From: Paraburkholderia podalyriae
GTDB taxonomy: Bacteria; Pseudomonadota; Gammaproteobacteria; Burkholderiales; Burkholderiaceae
NCBI RefSeq assembly: GCF_014397785.1
Contig: NZ_VZQQ01000006.1
Span: forward strand, 62,001 to 126,000
Length of the DNA: 64,000 bases
Direction of reading: 5' to 3'
The translations under genes and the position numbers were made by a program. Positions 29,031 through 37,899 of the stretch are shown piece after piece; position 1 is the stretch's first letter; each line of letters starts with the position of its first letter. Below the pieces are notes generated by a model. The model was not told the DNA's origin. It did no database searches and saw only the letters and a program-made list of their open reading frames with translations.

Positions 29031-29951
29031 ATGTTGCGGATGCCCGACGCGATCGTCGACGCGCATCATCACCTGTGGCGGCTCTCCTCGTCGGGCGTGC
29101 AGTATCCATGGCTGCAGGATGCCTACGATCCGAACCGCTTCATGCTGGGATCGTACCAGGCGCTGCGCAACGATTTCGATGTCGCGGCGTTTCGCCAGGT
29201 CACTCAACCCGCGCCCGTTGTCGCCAGTGTTCATGTGGAGGCGGAGTGTGCCCGATCGCAGGCGCTCGCGGAAACGCAATGGCTGCACGCGGTGGCCCGC
29301 GACGGACTGCCCTCGGCGATCGTTGCCTGGGTCGATCTGCTGGCGAGCGACGCCTCCGACCGGCTTGCGGAACAGGCCGCCTGGCCGCTCGTGCGTGGAA
29401 TCCGCTTCAAGCCGGTGACGACAGGCGGCCCCGGCCATCAGCGCGCAATCGGGCACGGCACTTTGAGCGATCCCGGCTGGTCAGCCGCTCTGGAACGGCT
29501 TGCGGTGCACGGACTGTCGTGGGACCTGCGTCTTCCGTTCTGGCATCTGGAGGAGGCGGCTGCGCTGGTCGCTGATTCGCCGGGTGTGACGGTCATTCTC
29601 GAGCATGCCGGCCTGCCGTGGGACCGTACCGACGAGGGACTTGCGCTATGGCGTCGTGGTATGGCAGCGCTGGCGGAGAATCCCAACGTGTTCGTCAAGC
29701 TGTCGGAGTTCGGGCTGCGCAACTCGGCGTGGGACACCGCACAGAATGTTCGAATAATCCAGGAAGTGCTTGCGATCTTTGGGTGGCGGCGTTGCATGTT
29801 CGCGAGCAACTTTCCGGTGGCCAGTCTGCGGGTCACCTATTCCATGCTGATTCAGACGTTCGCCGAGGCGCTGGCACAGCTCGATGAGTCGTCGGCTCGC
29901 GCGGTGTGGCACGACAACGCAATGCGTGTGTATCGCATCGATACCCCGTAA
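29031..29951 (+). CDS. COG3618 amidohydrolase (sugar lactonase-like)
   Basis: A 306-residue TIM-barrel hydrolase of the group that includes L-fuconolactonase and L-rhamnonolactonase. The metal-type motif VDAHHHLW is at residues 9-16, GIRFKP at about 124-129, the ILEHAGLPW strand with its His is central, and FASNFPV near residue 260 holds Asn where the family normally has the catalytic Asp (SDWPV). Two starts are possible, 29031 and 29040; 29031 is given. Last gene of the cluster. Confidence 0.82.
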   Translation: MLRMPDAIVDAHHHLWRLSSSGVQYPWLQDAYDPNRFMLGSYQALRNDFDVAAFRQVTQPAPVVASVHVEAECARSQALAETQWLHAVARDGLPSAIVAWVDLLASDASDRLAEQAAWPLVRGIRFKPVTTGGPGHQRAIGHGTLSDPGWSAALERLAVHGLSWDLRLPFWHLEEAAALVADSPGVTVILEHAGLPWDRTDEGLALWRRGMAALAENPNVFVKLSEFGLRNSAWDTAQNVRIIQEVLAIFGWRRCMFASNFPVASLRVTYSMLIQTFAEALAQLDESSARAVWHDNAMRVYRIDTP

Positions 29952-29997
29952 AGCCAAATCCACCTATCACCAGCCGCGAGCAGGGCAGGAACGGTCC

Positions 29998-30026
29998 TTG
30001 CGCATGCGGGCGCCGTCGGCTATAAC
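29998..30026 (+). promoter_or_regulatory. putative promoter of the MscS gene
   Basis: TTGCGC (29998-30003) and TATAAC (30021-30026) are separated by 17 bp. They lie about 80 bp before the MscS-type TTG start, in the 153-bp gap after the catabolic cluster. Confidence 0.55.
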
Positions 30027-30104
30027 TCCCGAAGACCGCGCGCTGTGGGTCATGGCACCACCGTCGTTCAATCCGTTGATGACAACCTATAACGAGGAAA
30101 CATC

Positions 30105-30923
30105 TTGGATATCGAAACCGTACGTGCATTCGTCATGACCCGCGGCATCGACATCGGCACGGAGGTCATCGGCGCAATCGTGCTGTGGATCGTCGGCCGC
30201 TGGGTCATCGGGCTGATCTCCCGCCTGTTGCGCAAGATGCTCGCACGCAACGGCCGGGTCGACCCGACGCTCGCCCACTACCTCGCGTCGATTCTCGCCG
30301 GGTTGCTGAACCTGCTGCTCGTCCTCGCGATCCTGCAAATCTTCGGTGTGCAGACGACGTCGTTCGCCGCGTTGCTCGCCGGCCTCGGCCTCGCGATCGG
30401 CACTGCGTGGGGCGGCCTGCTCGCGCACTTCGCGGCCGGCGTGTTCATGCAGGTGCTGCGGCCGTTCAAGGTCGGCGATTTCGTCATGGCCGCGGGCGTC
30501 ACCGGCACCGTCACGGAGTTGGGCCTGTTCGGCACCACGATCGTGACACCGGACAACGTGACGACCATCATCGGCAACAACAAGATCTTCTCCGACACGA
30601 TCTCGAACTACAGCGTGCTGCCGTTCCGGCGCGTCGAGCTAACCGCCAAGATCGCCAATGGCGTCGATCCGACCGATGCGATCGCGCGTTTGAAAGCCGC
30701 CGTCGCGAAGATTCCGAACGTGACCGAAAAACCCGCGCCGGATATCGAGGTCTTGAGCTTCACGCCAGAAGGACCGCTGCTGTGCGTGCGCCCTTACTCG
30801 TCCAACCAGAACTACTGGCAGGTCTACTTCGATACCAATCGCGCGATCGTGCAGACCTTCAAGGAAGCCGGCTATCCGACGCCGGAAACGCCGCTCGCGC
30901 CGCGCGCGATCACGCGCGATTGA
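30105..30923 (+). CDS. small-conductance mechanosensitive channel (MscS family)
   Basis: A 272-residue three-helix MscS channel that releases solutes during hypo-osmotic shock. Membrane segments lie at about residues 18-40, 62-84 and 88-112. The pore helix is the Gly/Ala-rich ALLAGLGLAIGTAWGGLLAHFAAG, followed by the beta-domain signature RPFKVGDFV and the vestibule domain. The start is a TTG at 30105, with GAGGAAA upstream giving correct spacing; no ATG gives the full first helix. Confidence 0.92.
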   Translation: MDIETVRAFVMTRGIDIGTEVIGAIVLWIVGRWVIGLISRLLRKMLARNGRVDPTLAHYLASILAGLLNLLLVLAILQIFGVQTTSFAALLAGLGLAIGTAWGGLLAHFAAGVFMQVLRPFKVGDFVMAAGVTGTVTELGLFGTTIVTPDNVTTIIGNNKIFSDTISNYSVLPFRRVELTAKIANGVDPTDAIARLKAAVAKIPNVTEKPAPDIEVLSFTPEGPLLCVRPYSSNQNYWQVYFDTNRAIVQTFKEAGYPTPETPLAPRAITRD

Positions 30924-30976
30924 TCGGATCGAACCTCCGCGCGGGCCCGGCCCGCGTCGGCACGGCGGCATTAAAA

Positions 30977-31003
30977 AAGGCGTCGCGAGATTCGCGACGC
31001 CTT
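30977..31003. terminator. bidirectional terminator between mscS-type and DedA genes
   Basis: A 12-bp stem, AAGGCGTCGCGA (30977-30988) with TCGCGACGCCTT (30992-31003), and a three-base loop. A run of A before it and T-rich sequence after it serve both strands of the convergent genes. Confidence 0.8.
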
Positions 31004-31042
31004 GGTGTTTTCAAGGCTCGGAATACGGCAAACGACCGGTCG

Positions 31043-31714
31043 TCAACGCGTACTCGTGTTCGCGTCGTTCTTGCGCAGCATCTTCCACAGCGCGGCGAGC
31101 ACGACCGGCACGATCGCCGCGCCGATACCGACCAGCACGATCACGTTCAGATACTGACGGATGAACGGGATGTTGCCGAAGAAGTAGCCGAGCAGCGTCA
31201 GCAGCAGCACCCACAACAGCGCACCGACGACGTTGAACATCTGGAAGTGGCTCCACGTCATCGACGACGCGCCCGCGACGAACGGCGCAAACGTCCGCAC
31301 GACCGGGATGAAACGCGCGAGCACGATCGTCTTGCCACCGTGTTTCTCATAGAAGTTGTGAGTCTTCTGCAGCGCGGCGCGATCGAGAAAGCGCTCGAGC
31401 ACCGGAATGTGCGAATTGAACACGCGCGCTCCGATCGCACGGCCGATCAGATAGTTGGTCGTATTGCCGACGACCGCCGCCACCAGCAGCAACAGGATCA
31501 GCAGTCCGAGATGCATCTGCCCGGTCGCGCAGAACGCGCCGCCGATGAACAGCAGCGAATCGCCCGGCAAAAATGGCAGAACCACGAGCCCCGTTTCGGC
31601 GAACACGATCACGAACAGCACCGCGTAGACCCAGGCGCCGTAGATATGAATGAAGTCCCCGAGAAACTTGTCGATGTGCAGGACAAGGTTGGCGAAATGT
31701 AGCAACGTATCCAA
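31043..31714 (-). CDS. DedA-family membrane protein
   Basis: A 223-residue inner-membrane protein with the SNARE-associated (VTT) domain. Conserved DedA motifs are ETGLVVLPFLPGDSLLF, GNTTNYLIGRAIG, and FYEKHGGKTIVLARFIPVVRTFAPFVAG with its essential Arg. DedA proteins act as lipid transporters, such as for undecaprenyl phosphate. The frame opens at an ATG at 31822, but AAAGGACG lies just before the TTG at 31714, where the homologous sequence begins (LDTLLHF), so TTG is preferred. Confidence 0.9.
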   Translation of the reverse strand: MDTLLHFANLVLHIDKFLGDFIHIYGAWVYAVLFVIVFAETGLVVLPFLPGDSLLFIGGAFCATGQMHLGLLILLLLVAAVVGNTTNYLIGRAIGARVFNSHIPVLERFLDRAALQKTHNFYEKHGGKTIVLARFIPVVRTFAPFVAGASSMTWSHFQMFNVVGALLWVLLLTLLGYFFGNIPFIRQYLNVIVLVGIGAAIVPVVLAALWKMLRKNDANTSTR

Positions 31715-31896
31715 GGAACGTCCTTTTAGACCAGTGTATGCGTAGAGGGAAAACGGCCGACGGGCGCCCCTGGAACAGGGGCAGCAAGCGGCGGGTCGAC
31801 CGCTGCGAACTGACCGCGACATGATACAGAAAGTGCCTCGGATCGATTAAAAATGTACTGGTGAGGCGCATGCGCGGGCCGCGTGCGCCGAGTCGC

Positions 31897-31908
31897 TATA
31901 ATTTCGCC
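31897..31908 (+). promoter_or_regulatory. -10 box immediately before mutL (leaderless start)
   Basis: A consensus TATAAT at 31897-31902 is followed by six bases and the mutL ATG at 31909. The transcript should start at the start codon. No Shine-Dalgarno sequence is present. Confidence 0.6.
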
Positions 31909-33987
31909 ATGTCCGAATTCTCCGAAACGCCTGCGGGCGCCGCGGCCGCATCGTCCGACGCCCCCAGCGCGGCGCCCGTGCCGCGTCCGATGCGCGCAAT
32001 CCAGCCCCTCCCCGATCAACTGATCAGCCAGATCGCCGCCGGCGAAGTGGTCGAGCGGCCGGCGTCGGTGGTCAAGGAGCTGCTCGAGAATGCGCTCGAC
32101 GCGGGCGCGCAGACGCTGCGCATCCTGCTCGACGAAGGCGGCGTCAAACGCATCTCGATCACCGACGACGGCTGCGGCATCCCCGAGAACGAACTCGTGC
32201 TCGCACTGACGCGCCATGCGACCAGCAAGATCCGCTCGCTTGCTGAGCTCGAAGCGGTCGCGACACTCGGGTTCCGCGGCGAAGCGCTGGCGTCGATCGC
32301 GTCGGTCGCGCAGATCAGCATCACGAGCCGCACCGCCGACGTGCCGCACGCGGTGCGCATCGACGCGCAGACCGGCGTGCTGAGCCCCGCGGCCGGCACG
32401 CAAGGCACGACGATCGAAGTTCGCGAGCTGTACTTCAACACGCCCGCGCGCCGCAAATTCCTGAAGAGTGAACAAACCGAACTGGGCCACTGCCTCGAAC
32501 AGATCCGCCGCGCCGCGCTCGCGCGGCCCGACGTCGCGATTTCGGTGCTGCACAACGGCAAGGCCGTCGAACACTGGAACGCGAGCGAGCCGCCCGCGCG
32601 TGTCGCGAAGATTCTCGGTGAGACGTTCGCGACCGCCCATCTGCCGCTCGACGAAGCCGCCGGTCCGCTCGCGATCTACGGCTGCGCCGGTCTGCCGACC
32701 GCGAGCCGCGGCCGCGCCGATCAGCAGTTTTTCTTCGTCAACGGCCGCTTCGTGCGCGACAAGCTGCTCACTCACGCGGTGCGCGCCGCGTACGAAGACG
32801 TGCTGCATGGCGAACGCTTTCCATCGTACGTGCTGTTTCTCGATCTGCCGGCCGAAGGCGTCGACGTGAACGTGCACCCGTCGAAAATCGAAGTGCGTTT
32901 CCGCGATTCGCGCTCGATCCATCAGTTCGTATTCCATGCGGTGCAGCGCGCGCTCGCGCGGCATGCGGGCGCGTCGCCGGAAACGACGGCGGGCGGGCAT
33001 GCCGCGCATCTGGAGCCGTCGGCCGGCGGACCGGCTTCATTCGGTTCGACGCCGCTGGGTGGCACGAGCGGCGTAGGCGACGGCGTGGGTGCGGGCGCGG
33101 GTCTTTCGAGCGGCGCGGGAAGCCGTAGCGGCTTTGGCAGCGGCAGCGGATTCAGCGGCTTCGGCGGCTCGCAGCCGGGCAACACGTGGATGCGCGAGGC
33201 GCGCATGACGCAAGGCACGCTGCCGGTTGCGCAACCGCTAGCGGGTTACGACGCGCTGTTCGGCCGCAAGGATCCGCTGGCCGGCCGCGTCGAAGGCGCG
33301 TCGCTGTTCGAGGCACGCGACTCTGCAACCGACACGACCTCGCCGTACGATGCAGCGCCGTTCGCGTCGCGCCCGACGCCCCCCGCTTTCGACGCCACCG
33401 ACGACCAGCCGCTCGGCTTCGCGCTCGGCCAGGTCCACGGCATCTATGTGCTCGCGCAGAACCGGCACGGACTCGTGATCGTCGACATGCATGCCGCACA
33501 CGAGCGCATCCTGTACGAACAATTCAAGAACGCGCTCGCCGACCGCGCGATCGCCGTGCAGCCGCTGCTGATCCCGCAGACGATGCAAGCCGACCCGGTC
33601 GAAATCGGCACGGTCGAAGAAGAGCGCGACACACTCGATGCGCTCGGCTTCGACCTCGCGGTGCTGTCGCCCACCACGCTCGCGATCCGGGCGGTCCCCG
33701 CATTGCTGAAGGACGCCGACCTGCAAGCGCTCGCGCGCGCGGTGCTGTCCGATCTGCACGCGTTTGGCGGCTCGCGCGTGCTGACCGAGCGTCAGCACGA
33801 ACTGCTCGGCACGCTCGCGTGCCATCACGCGGTGCGCGCGAACCGGCGTCTGACGCTCGACGAAATGAACGCGCTATTGCGCCAGATGGAAGCGACCGAG
33901 CGCGCCGATCAGTGCAACCACGGGCGTCCGACCTGGTATCAGCTGACGCTGGCCGATCTCGATCGGCTATTCATGCGCGGGCAGTAA
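31909..33987 (+). CDS. mutL: DNA mismatch repair protein MutL (endonuclease type)
   Basis: A 692-residue mismatch-repair matchmaker. The N-terminal GHKL ATPase has [17 protein letters not shown] and GFRGEAL. A Gly/Ser low-complexity linker lies at about residues 380-430. The C-terminal domain carries [12 protein letters not shown] (near residue 526), which fits the endonuclease motif DQHA(X)2E(X)4E with Met for Gln, and the zinc motifs ACHHAVRAN and CNHGRPTW. It should therefore nick DNA itself, unlike E. coli MutL. miaA follows 47 bp later. Confidence 0.96.
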   Translation: MSEFSETPAGAAAASSDAPSAAPVPRPMRAIQPLPDQLISQIAAGEVVERPASVVKELLENALDAGAQTLRILLDEGGVKRISITDDGCGIPENELVLALTRHATSKIRSLAELEAVATLGFRGEALASIASVAQISITSRTADVPHAVRIDAQTGVLSPAAGTQGTTIEVRELYFNTPARRKFLKSEQTELGHCLEQIRRAALARPDVAISVLHNGKAVEHWNASEPPARVAKILGETFATAHLPLDEAAGPLAIYGCAGLPTASRGRADQQFFFVNGRFVRDKLLTHAVRAAYEDVLHGERFPSYVLFLDLPAEGVDVNVHPSKIEVRFRDSRSIHQFVFHAVQRALARHAGASPETTAGGHAAHLEPSAGGPASFGSTPLGGTSGVGDGVGAGAGLSSGAGSRSGFGSGSGFSGFGGSQPGNTWMREARMTQGTLPVAQPLAGYDALFGRKDPLAGRVEGASLFEARDSATDTTSPYDAAPFASRPTPPAFDATDDQPLGFALGQVHGIYVLAQNRHGLVIVDMHAAHERILYEQFKNALADRAIAVQPLLIPQTMQADPVEIGTVEEERDTLDALGFDLAVLSPTTLAIRAVPALLKDADLQALARAVLSDLHAFGGSRVLTERQHELLGTLACHHAVRANRRLTLDEMNALLRQMEATERADQCNHGRPTWYQLTLADLDRLFMRGQ

Positions 33988-34034
33988 CGCGCCGCGTTGA
34001 ATCACTCCGTTGCGCCCCACGCGCCCGCTTGCCC

Positions 34035-34976
34035 ATGACGTCTCGCCCTACCCCCGTCCCATGCCTGCTCGGCCCGACCGCGTCCGGCAAGACCGCCGCC
34101 GCGCTCGCGCTGGCCGCGCGGCGGCCGGTCGAAATCATCAGCGTCGATTCGGCGCTCGTCTATCGCGAGATGGACATTGGCACCGCGAAGCCGACAGCGG
34201 AAGAAAGGGCGATAGCGCCGCATCATCTGATCGATATCGTCGATCCGGCCGACTCGTACTCGGCCGCGCAGTTTCGCGCCGATACGCTGCGGCTCGTCGG
34301 CGAGATTCATGCGCGCGGGCGACTGCCGCTGCTGGTCGGCGGCACCATGCTGTATTACAAGGCGCTCACACAGGGACTCAATGACCTGCCCGCCGCCGAT
34401 GCCGAAGTACGCGCGACACTCGACGCCGACGCCGCCCGCGACGGCTGGCCTGCGCTTCACGCGCGGCTCGCCGCGCTCGATCCGGTCACGGCCGCGCGTC
34501 TCGCGCCGAACGATTCGCAGCGCATCCAGCGCGCACTCGAAGTGTTGATGCTGACTGGCCAGCCGATGTCGACGCTGCTCGCCGCGCCCGCGCGCACCGA
34601 CGCCGCGTCGGCCTGGCGCTTCGTGCCGGTCGCGCTCGAGCCGTCCGAGCGTGGCGTGCTGCACGCGCGCATCGAGCAGCGTTTCGATTCGATGCTCGCG
34701 CACGGTTTCGTCGATGAAGTGGTGCGGCTGCGCGCGCGCGGCGACCTGCTGCCCGACATGCCGTCGATGCGCTGCGTCGGGTATCGGCAGGTGTGGGAAT
34801 ACCTCGATGGCGCGGTCGACTATCGGACCATGCGCGACAAGGGCGTCTTCGCGACGCGGCAACTCTGCAAGCGGCAGCTCACGTGGCTGCGCAGCATGCC
34901 GGAAAGACAGGTGGTGGATTGCTGCGATCCGCACGCAACGGCGCGGGTGATGGAGTTGATCGAGACGCTGGTTTGA
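34035..34976 (+). CDS. miaA: tRNA dimethylallyltransferase MiaA
   Basis: A 313-residue enzyme that adds dimethylallyl to A37 of tRNAs reading UNN codons. The P-loop GPTASGKT is at residues 13-20, then [20 protein letters not shown] and the catalytic region [25 protein letters not shown] and [14 protein letters not shown] complete the family pattern. Immediately downstream of mutL, a conserved pairing. Confidence 0.96.
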   Translation: MTSRPTPVPCLLGPTASGKTAAALALAARRPVEIISVDSALVYREMDIGTAKPTAEERAIAPHHLIDIVDPADSYSAAQFRADTLRLVGEIHARGRLPLLVGGTMLYYKALTQGLNDLPAADAEVRATLDADAARDGWPALHARLAALDPVTAARLAPNDSQRIQRALEVLMLTGQPMSTLLAAPARTDAASAWRFVPVALEPSERGVLHARIEQRFDSMLAHGFVDEVVRLRARGDLLPDMPSMRCVGYRQVWEYLDGAVDYRTMRDKGVFATRQLCKRQLTWLRSMPERQVVDCCDPHATARVMELIETLV

Positions 34977-35016
34977 GGCGCCGATCAGCGTGGGCGAATC
35001 AGAGGGTGTGGAACGG

Positions 35017-35083
35017 GGATTTAAAGCGGTGGATTTGAAGCGTGGCTGTGAAGCGTGGCTGTAAAGCAAGGGACTCGAAGCTC
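35017..35083. repeat. imperfect 13-14-bp tandem repeat array
   Basis: Five consecutive units between the convergent miaA and purM genes: GGATTTAAAGCGGT, GGATTTGAAGCGT, GGCTGTGAAGCGT, GGCTGTAAAGCAA and GGGACTCGAAGCTC. The middle copies share AAGCGTGG. The array is non-coding. Confidence 0.7.
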
Positions 35084-35126
35084 GCGCGGCGCACCGTTGC
35101 GGCACGCCACGCGAACCCTTCAATCT

Positions 35127-36194
35127 TTAGACCACGACCGTCTGCGCTTCGCCCGCCGCGCTTTCACGGACCGTGCCGATCTTCCAGACCTGCTCGCCCG
35201 CCGCGGACAGCAGACCGATCGCCGCTTGGGCATCCGCCGCCGACACGATCACCGCCATACCGATACCGCAGTTGAACACACGGTGCATTTCCGCATCCGC
35301 AACGCCGCCGTGCTTCTGCAGCCACGAGAACAGCGGCGGCAGCGGCCACGCGCGATGATCGAGCTCGGCGGTCAGACCTTCGCGCAGCACGCGCGGAATG
35401 TTCTCGACGAGGCCGCCACCCGTGATGTGCGCCATGCCCTTGACCTCGATCTGCTGCATCAGCGCGAGCAGCGGCTTCACGTAGATGCGCGTCGGCGCCA
35501 TCAGCGCGTCGGCGAGCGGCCGGCCGTCGAAGTCCGCGTTCAGATCCGGATTGGCGCGCTCGATGATCTTGCGCACCAGCGAAAAGCCGTTCGAATGGAT
35601 GCCGCTCGACGCGAGACCGAGCACCACGTCGCCCGCAGCGATCTTGCTGCCGTCGATGATCTTGCTCTTTTCGACCGCGCCGACCGCGAAACCAGCCAGA
35701 TCGTATTCGCCGTCCGGGTACATGCCCGGCATTTCCGCGGTTTCGCCGCCGATCAGCGCGCAGCCCGACAGCTCACACCCCTGCGCAATGCCCTTCACGA
35801 CGGTCGCCGCCGTGCCGACGTCGAGCTTGCCGCACGCGAAGTAGTCGAGGAAGAACAGCGGCTCGGCGCCCTGCACGAGGATGTCGTTGACGCTCATCGC
35901 GACCAGATCCTGGCCGACCGTGTCATGCTTGTTAAGCTGGAACGCGAGACGCAGCTTGGTGCCGACGCCGTCGGTGCCGGACACCAGCACTGGTTCCTTG
36001 TACTTCTTCGGCACTTCGAACAGCGCGCCGAATCCACCGATGCCGCCCAGCACGCCGTCGCGCAGGGTCTTCTTGGCAAAGGGCTTGATGGCGTCGACGA
36101 GGGCGTCGCCCGCATCGATGTCCACGCCGGCGTCGCGATACGACAAACCTTGGGCCGAATCGGTTGAATGCTGGGCGGATTTCGGTTGATTCAT
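35127..36194 (-). CDS. purM: phosphoribosylformylglycinamidine cyclo-ligase (AIR synthetase)
   Basis: A 355-residue purine-pathway enzyme closing FGAM to AIR with [28 protein letters not shown] opens the protein. The glycine-rich [34 protein letters not shown], and [24 protein letters not shown] motifs are all in place, and the C-terminal half contains [14 protein letters not shown]-like sequence ([13 protein letters not shown]). The promoter -10 box lies at 36224-36229 on the minus strand. Confidence 0.97.
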   Translation of the reverse strand: MNQPKSAQHSTDSAQGLSYRDAGVDIDAGDALVDAIKPFAKKTLRDGVLGGIGGFGALFEVPKKYKEPVLVSGTDGVGTKLRLAFQLNKHDTVGQDLVAMSVNDILVQGAEPLFFLDYFACGKLDVGTAATVVKGIAQGCELSGCALIGGETAEMPGMYPDGEYDLAGFAVGAVEKSKIIDGSKIAAGDVVLGLASSGIHSNGFSLVRKIIERANPDLNADFDGRPLADALMAPTRIYVKPLLALMQQIEVKGMAHITGGGLVENIPRVLREGLTAELDHRAWPLPPLFSWLQKHGGVADAEMHRVFNCGIGMAVIVSAADAQAAIGLLSAAGEQVWKIGTVRESAAGEAQTVVV

Positions 36195-36213
36195 GGGGAA
36201 ACGCTCGAAGGTC

Positions 36214-36232
36214 GGTAAAATGCGATTTTACC
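36214..36232. promoter_or_regulatory. palindrome holding back-to-back -10 boxes upstream of purM
   Basis: GGTAAAAT-GCG-ATTTTACC is a perfect dyad. It places TAAAAT on the plus strand at 36216-36221 and on the minus strand at 36224-36229. The minus-strand box is correctly positioned to drive purM with a leader of about 20 nt; the plus-strand box points towards hda. Confidence 0.55.
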
Positions 36233-36467
36233 CGATGCTGGCCGGCTGGCTGGAATTCGCGCGTTCCGACGGGATCCTGGAAACGACTTTGCAGCACGCC
36301 CCCGATTCCGGCGTCGCCTACCCGCGAAATTCCGTCCGCCGCGCTTCGCGACGCGCGGCCTCACGTTCCGGCGAGCACGTTTTACGACAACTGACCGCCT
36401 GGCGACGTTCCAGGCGCCGAGGTCGGGCCATTCGCGGCCTGAGCCTCATTTTCGGCATTAACCTACT

Positions 36468-37220
36468 GTGCTTCGTCAACTGACGCTCGATCTCGGCACC
36501 CCGCCGCCATCGACATTCGACAATTTCTTCGCCGGCGCGAACGCCGAGCTGGTCACGCGCCTGCGTGAGCTCGACAACGCGCTCGCCGCCGGGCCGGTCG
36601 CCGATCGCACCTTCTACATCTGGGGCGAAGCCGGCAGCGGCCGCACGCACCTGCTGCAGGCGCTCGTCCACGAAGCGCCGCCGGGACATGCGCGCTTTGC
36701 CGGTCCGCAGAGCAGCCTCGCCGCATTCGGCTTCGATCCGCGCGTCGCGCTCTATGCGATCGACGACTGCGACGCGCTGTCTGCCGCGCAGCAGATCGCC
36801 GTGTTCAACCTGTTCAACGAAGTGCGCGCGCATCCCACCACCGCGCTCGTCGCCGCGGGCAACGCGGCGCCGATCGGCATGACCGTGCGCGAGGATTTGC
36901 GCACGCGCCTCGGCTGGGGTCTCGTGTTTCATCTCGCGCCGCTGCCCGACGACGCGAAGGCCGCGGTGCTGAAACGCGCGGCGCGCGAGCGCGGCATCAT
37001 GCTCGCCGACGACGTGCCGGCCTACCTGCTCACGCACTTTCGCCGCGACATGCCGAGCCTGATGGCGCTGCTCGACGCGCTCGACCGCTTCTCGCTCGAA
37101 CAGAAGCGCGCGGTCACGCTGCCGCTGTTGCGCACGATGCTCGCGTCGCCCGATCCCGCCGCCGCGCCGGGTTCATACGCCGCCCTTCCCGCTTCAAGTA
37201 AAATAGGCCCCCATGGCTAA
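36468..37220 (+). CDS. hda: DnaA regulatory inactivator Hda
   Basis: A 250-residue AAA+ protein that, with the DNA clamp, stimulates ATP hydrolysis by DnaA and so limits re-initiation. The N-terminal clamp-binding motif is RQLTLDL (residues 3-9), then FYIWGEAGSGRTHLLQAL (P-loop) and YAIDDCDALS (Walker B). The start is a GTG at 36468, required to keep the clamp motif. The C-terminal end overlaps the next gene by 8 bp. Confidence 0.93.
   Translation: MLRQLTLDLGTPPPSTFDNFFAGANAELVTRLRELDNALAAGPVADRTFYIWGEAGSGRTHLLQALVHEAPPGHARFAGPQSSLAAFGFDPRVALYAIDDCDALSAAQQIAVFNLFNEVRAHPTTALVAAGNAAPIGMTVREDLRTRLGWGLVFHLAPLPDDAKAAVLKRAARERGIMLADDVPAYLLTHFRRDMPSLMALLDALDRFSLEQKRAVTLPLLRTMLASPDPAAAPGSYAALPASSKIGPHG
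37199..37212 (+). promoter_or_regulatory. -10 box before the HAD gene, inside the end of hda
   Basis: TAAAAT at 37199-37204 is followed by eight bases and the ATG at 37213. The gene may thus have its own leaderless promoter embedded in hda. Confidence 0.4.
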
Positions 37221-37899
37221 TCTTGCACTCTTCGATCTCGACCACACGCTCATTCCCACCGACAGCGACCACGAATGGGGCCGCTTCATGGTGAAAAAAG
37301 GCATGGTCGACGCCGAAAATTTCGCCCGTGACAACGACCGCTTCTACGCCGACTACAAGGCCGGCAAGCTCGACATTCACGCTTATCTGATCGCCATGCT
37401 GACGCCGCTCGCGAAGTACACCCGCGCGCAGCTTGCCGACTTGCACGCGCAGTACATGCACGAGGTCATCACGCCGGCCATTCAGCCGGTGGCACTCGAG
37501 CTGGTGAAACAGCATCGCGAAGCGGGCGACCTGTGCTGCGTCGTCACCGCGACCAACGAGTTCATCACGCGGCCGATCGCGCAAGCGTTCGGCGTCGACA
37601 CGCTGATCGCGTGCGAGGCGGAGACCGTCGGCGGCGAGCCGCACGGCGCCTACACCGGCCGCCCGACCGGCACGCCGAGCTACAAGGAGGGCAAGATCGT
37701 GCGCACCGAAATGTGGCTCGCGTCGCTCGGCAAGAGCTGGAGCGACTTCGAGCACAGCTATTTCTATAGCGATTCGCACAACGACATCCCGCTGCTCGAT
37801 AAAGTCACCGATCCCATCGCGACCAATCCGGACGACACGTTGCGTGCCCATGCGCAGGCCAAAGGCTGGCGCATCCTCGAACTTTTCCAACCCTCGTGA
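37213..37899 (+). CDS. HAD-superfamily subfamily IB phosphatase
   Basis: A 228-residue SerB-type phosphatase. Motif I is FDLDHTLIPTDSD (nucleophile Asp8 or its pair), motif II VVTATNEF, and motif III with the metal Asp residues is FYSDSHNDIPLLD. The helical cap lies between. The substrate is not determinable; relatives include phosphoserine and histidinol-phosphate phosphatases. Overlaps hda by 8 bp and pcnB by GTGA, so hda-HAD-pcnB form one unit. Confidence 0.88.
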   Translation: MANLALFDLDHTLIPTDSDHEWGRFMVKKGMVDAENFARDNDRFYADYKAGKLDIHAYLIAMLTPLAKYTRAQLADLHAQYMHEVITPAIQPVALELVKQHREAGDLCCVVTATNEFITRPIAQAFGVDTLIACEAETVGGEPHGAYTGRPTGTPSYKEGKIVRTEMWLASLGKSWSDFEHSYFYSDSHNDIPLLDKVTDPIATNPDDTLRAHAQAKGWRILELFQPS

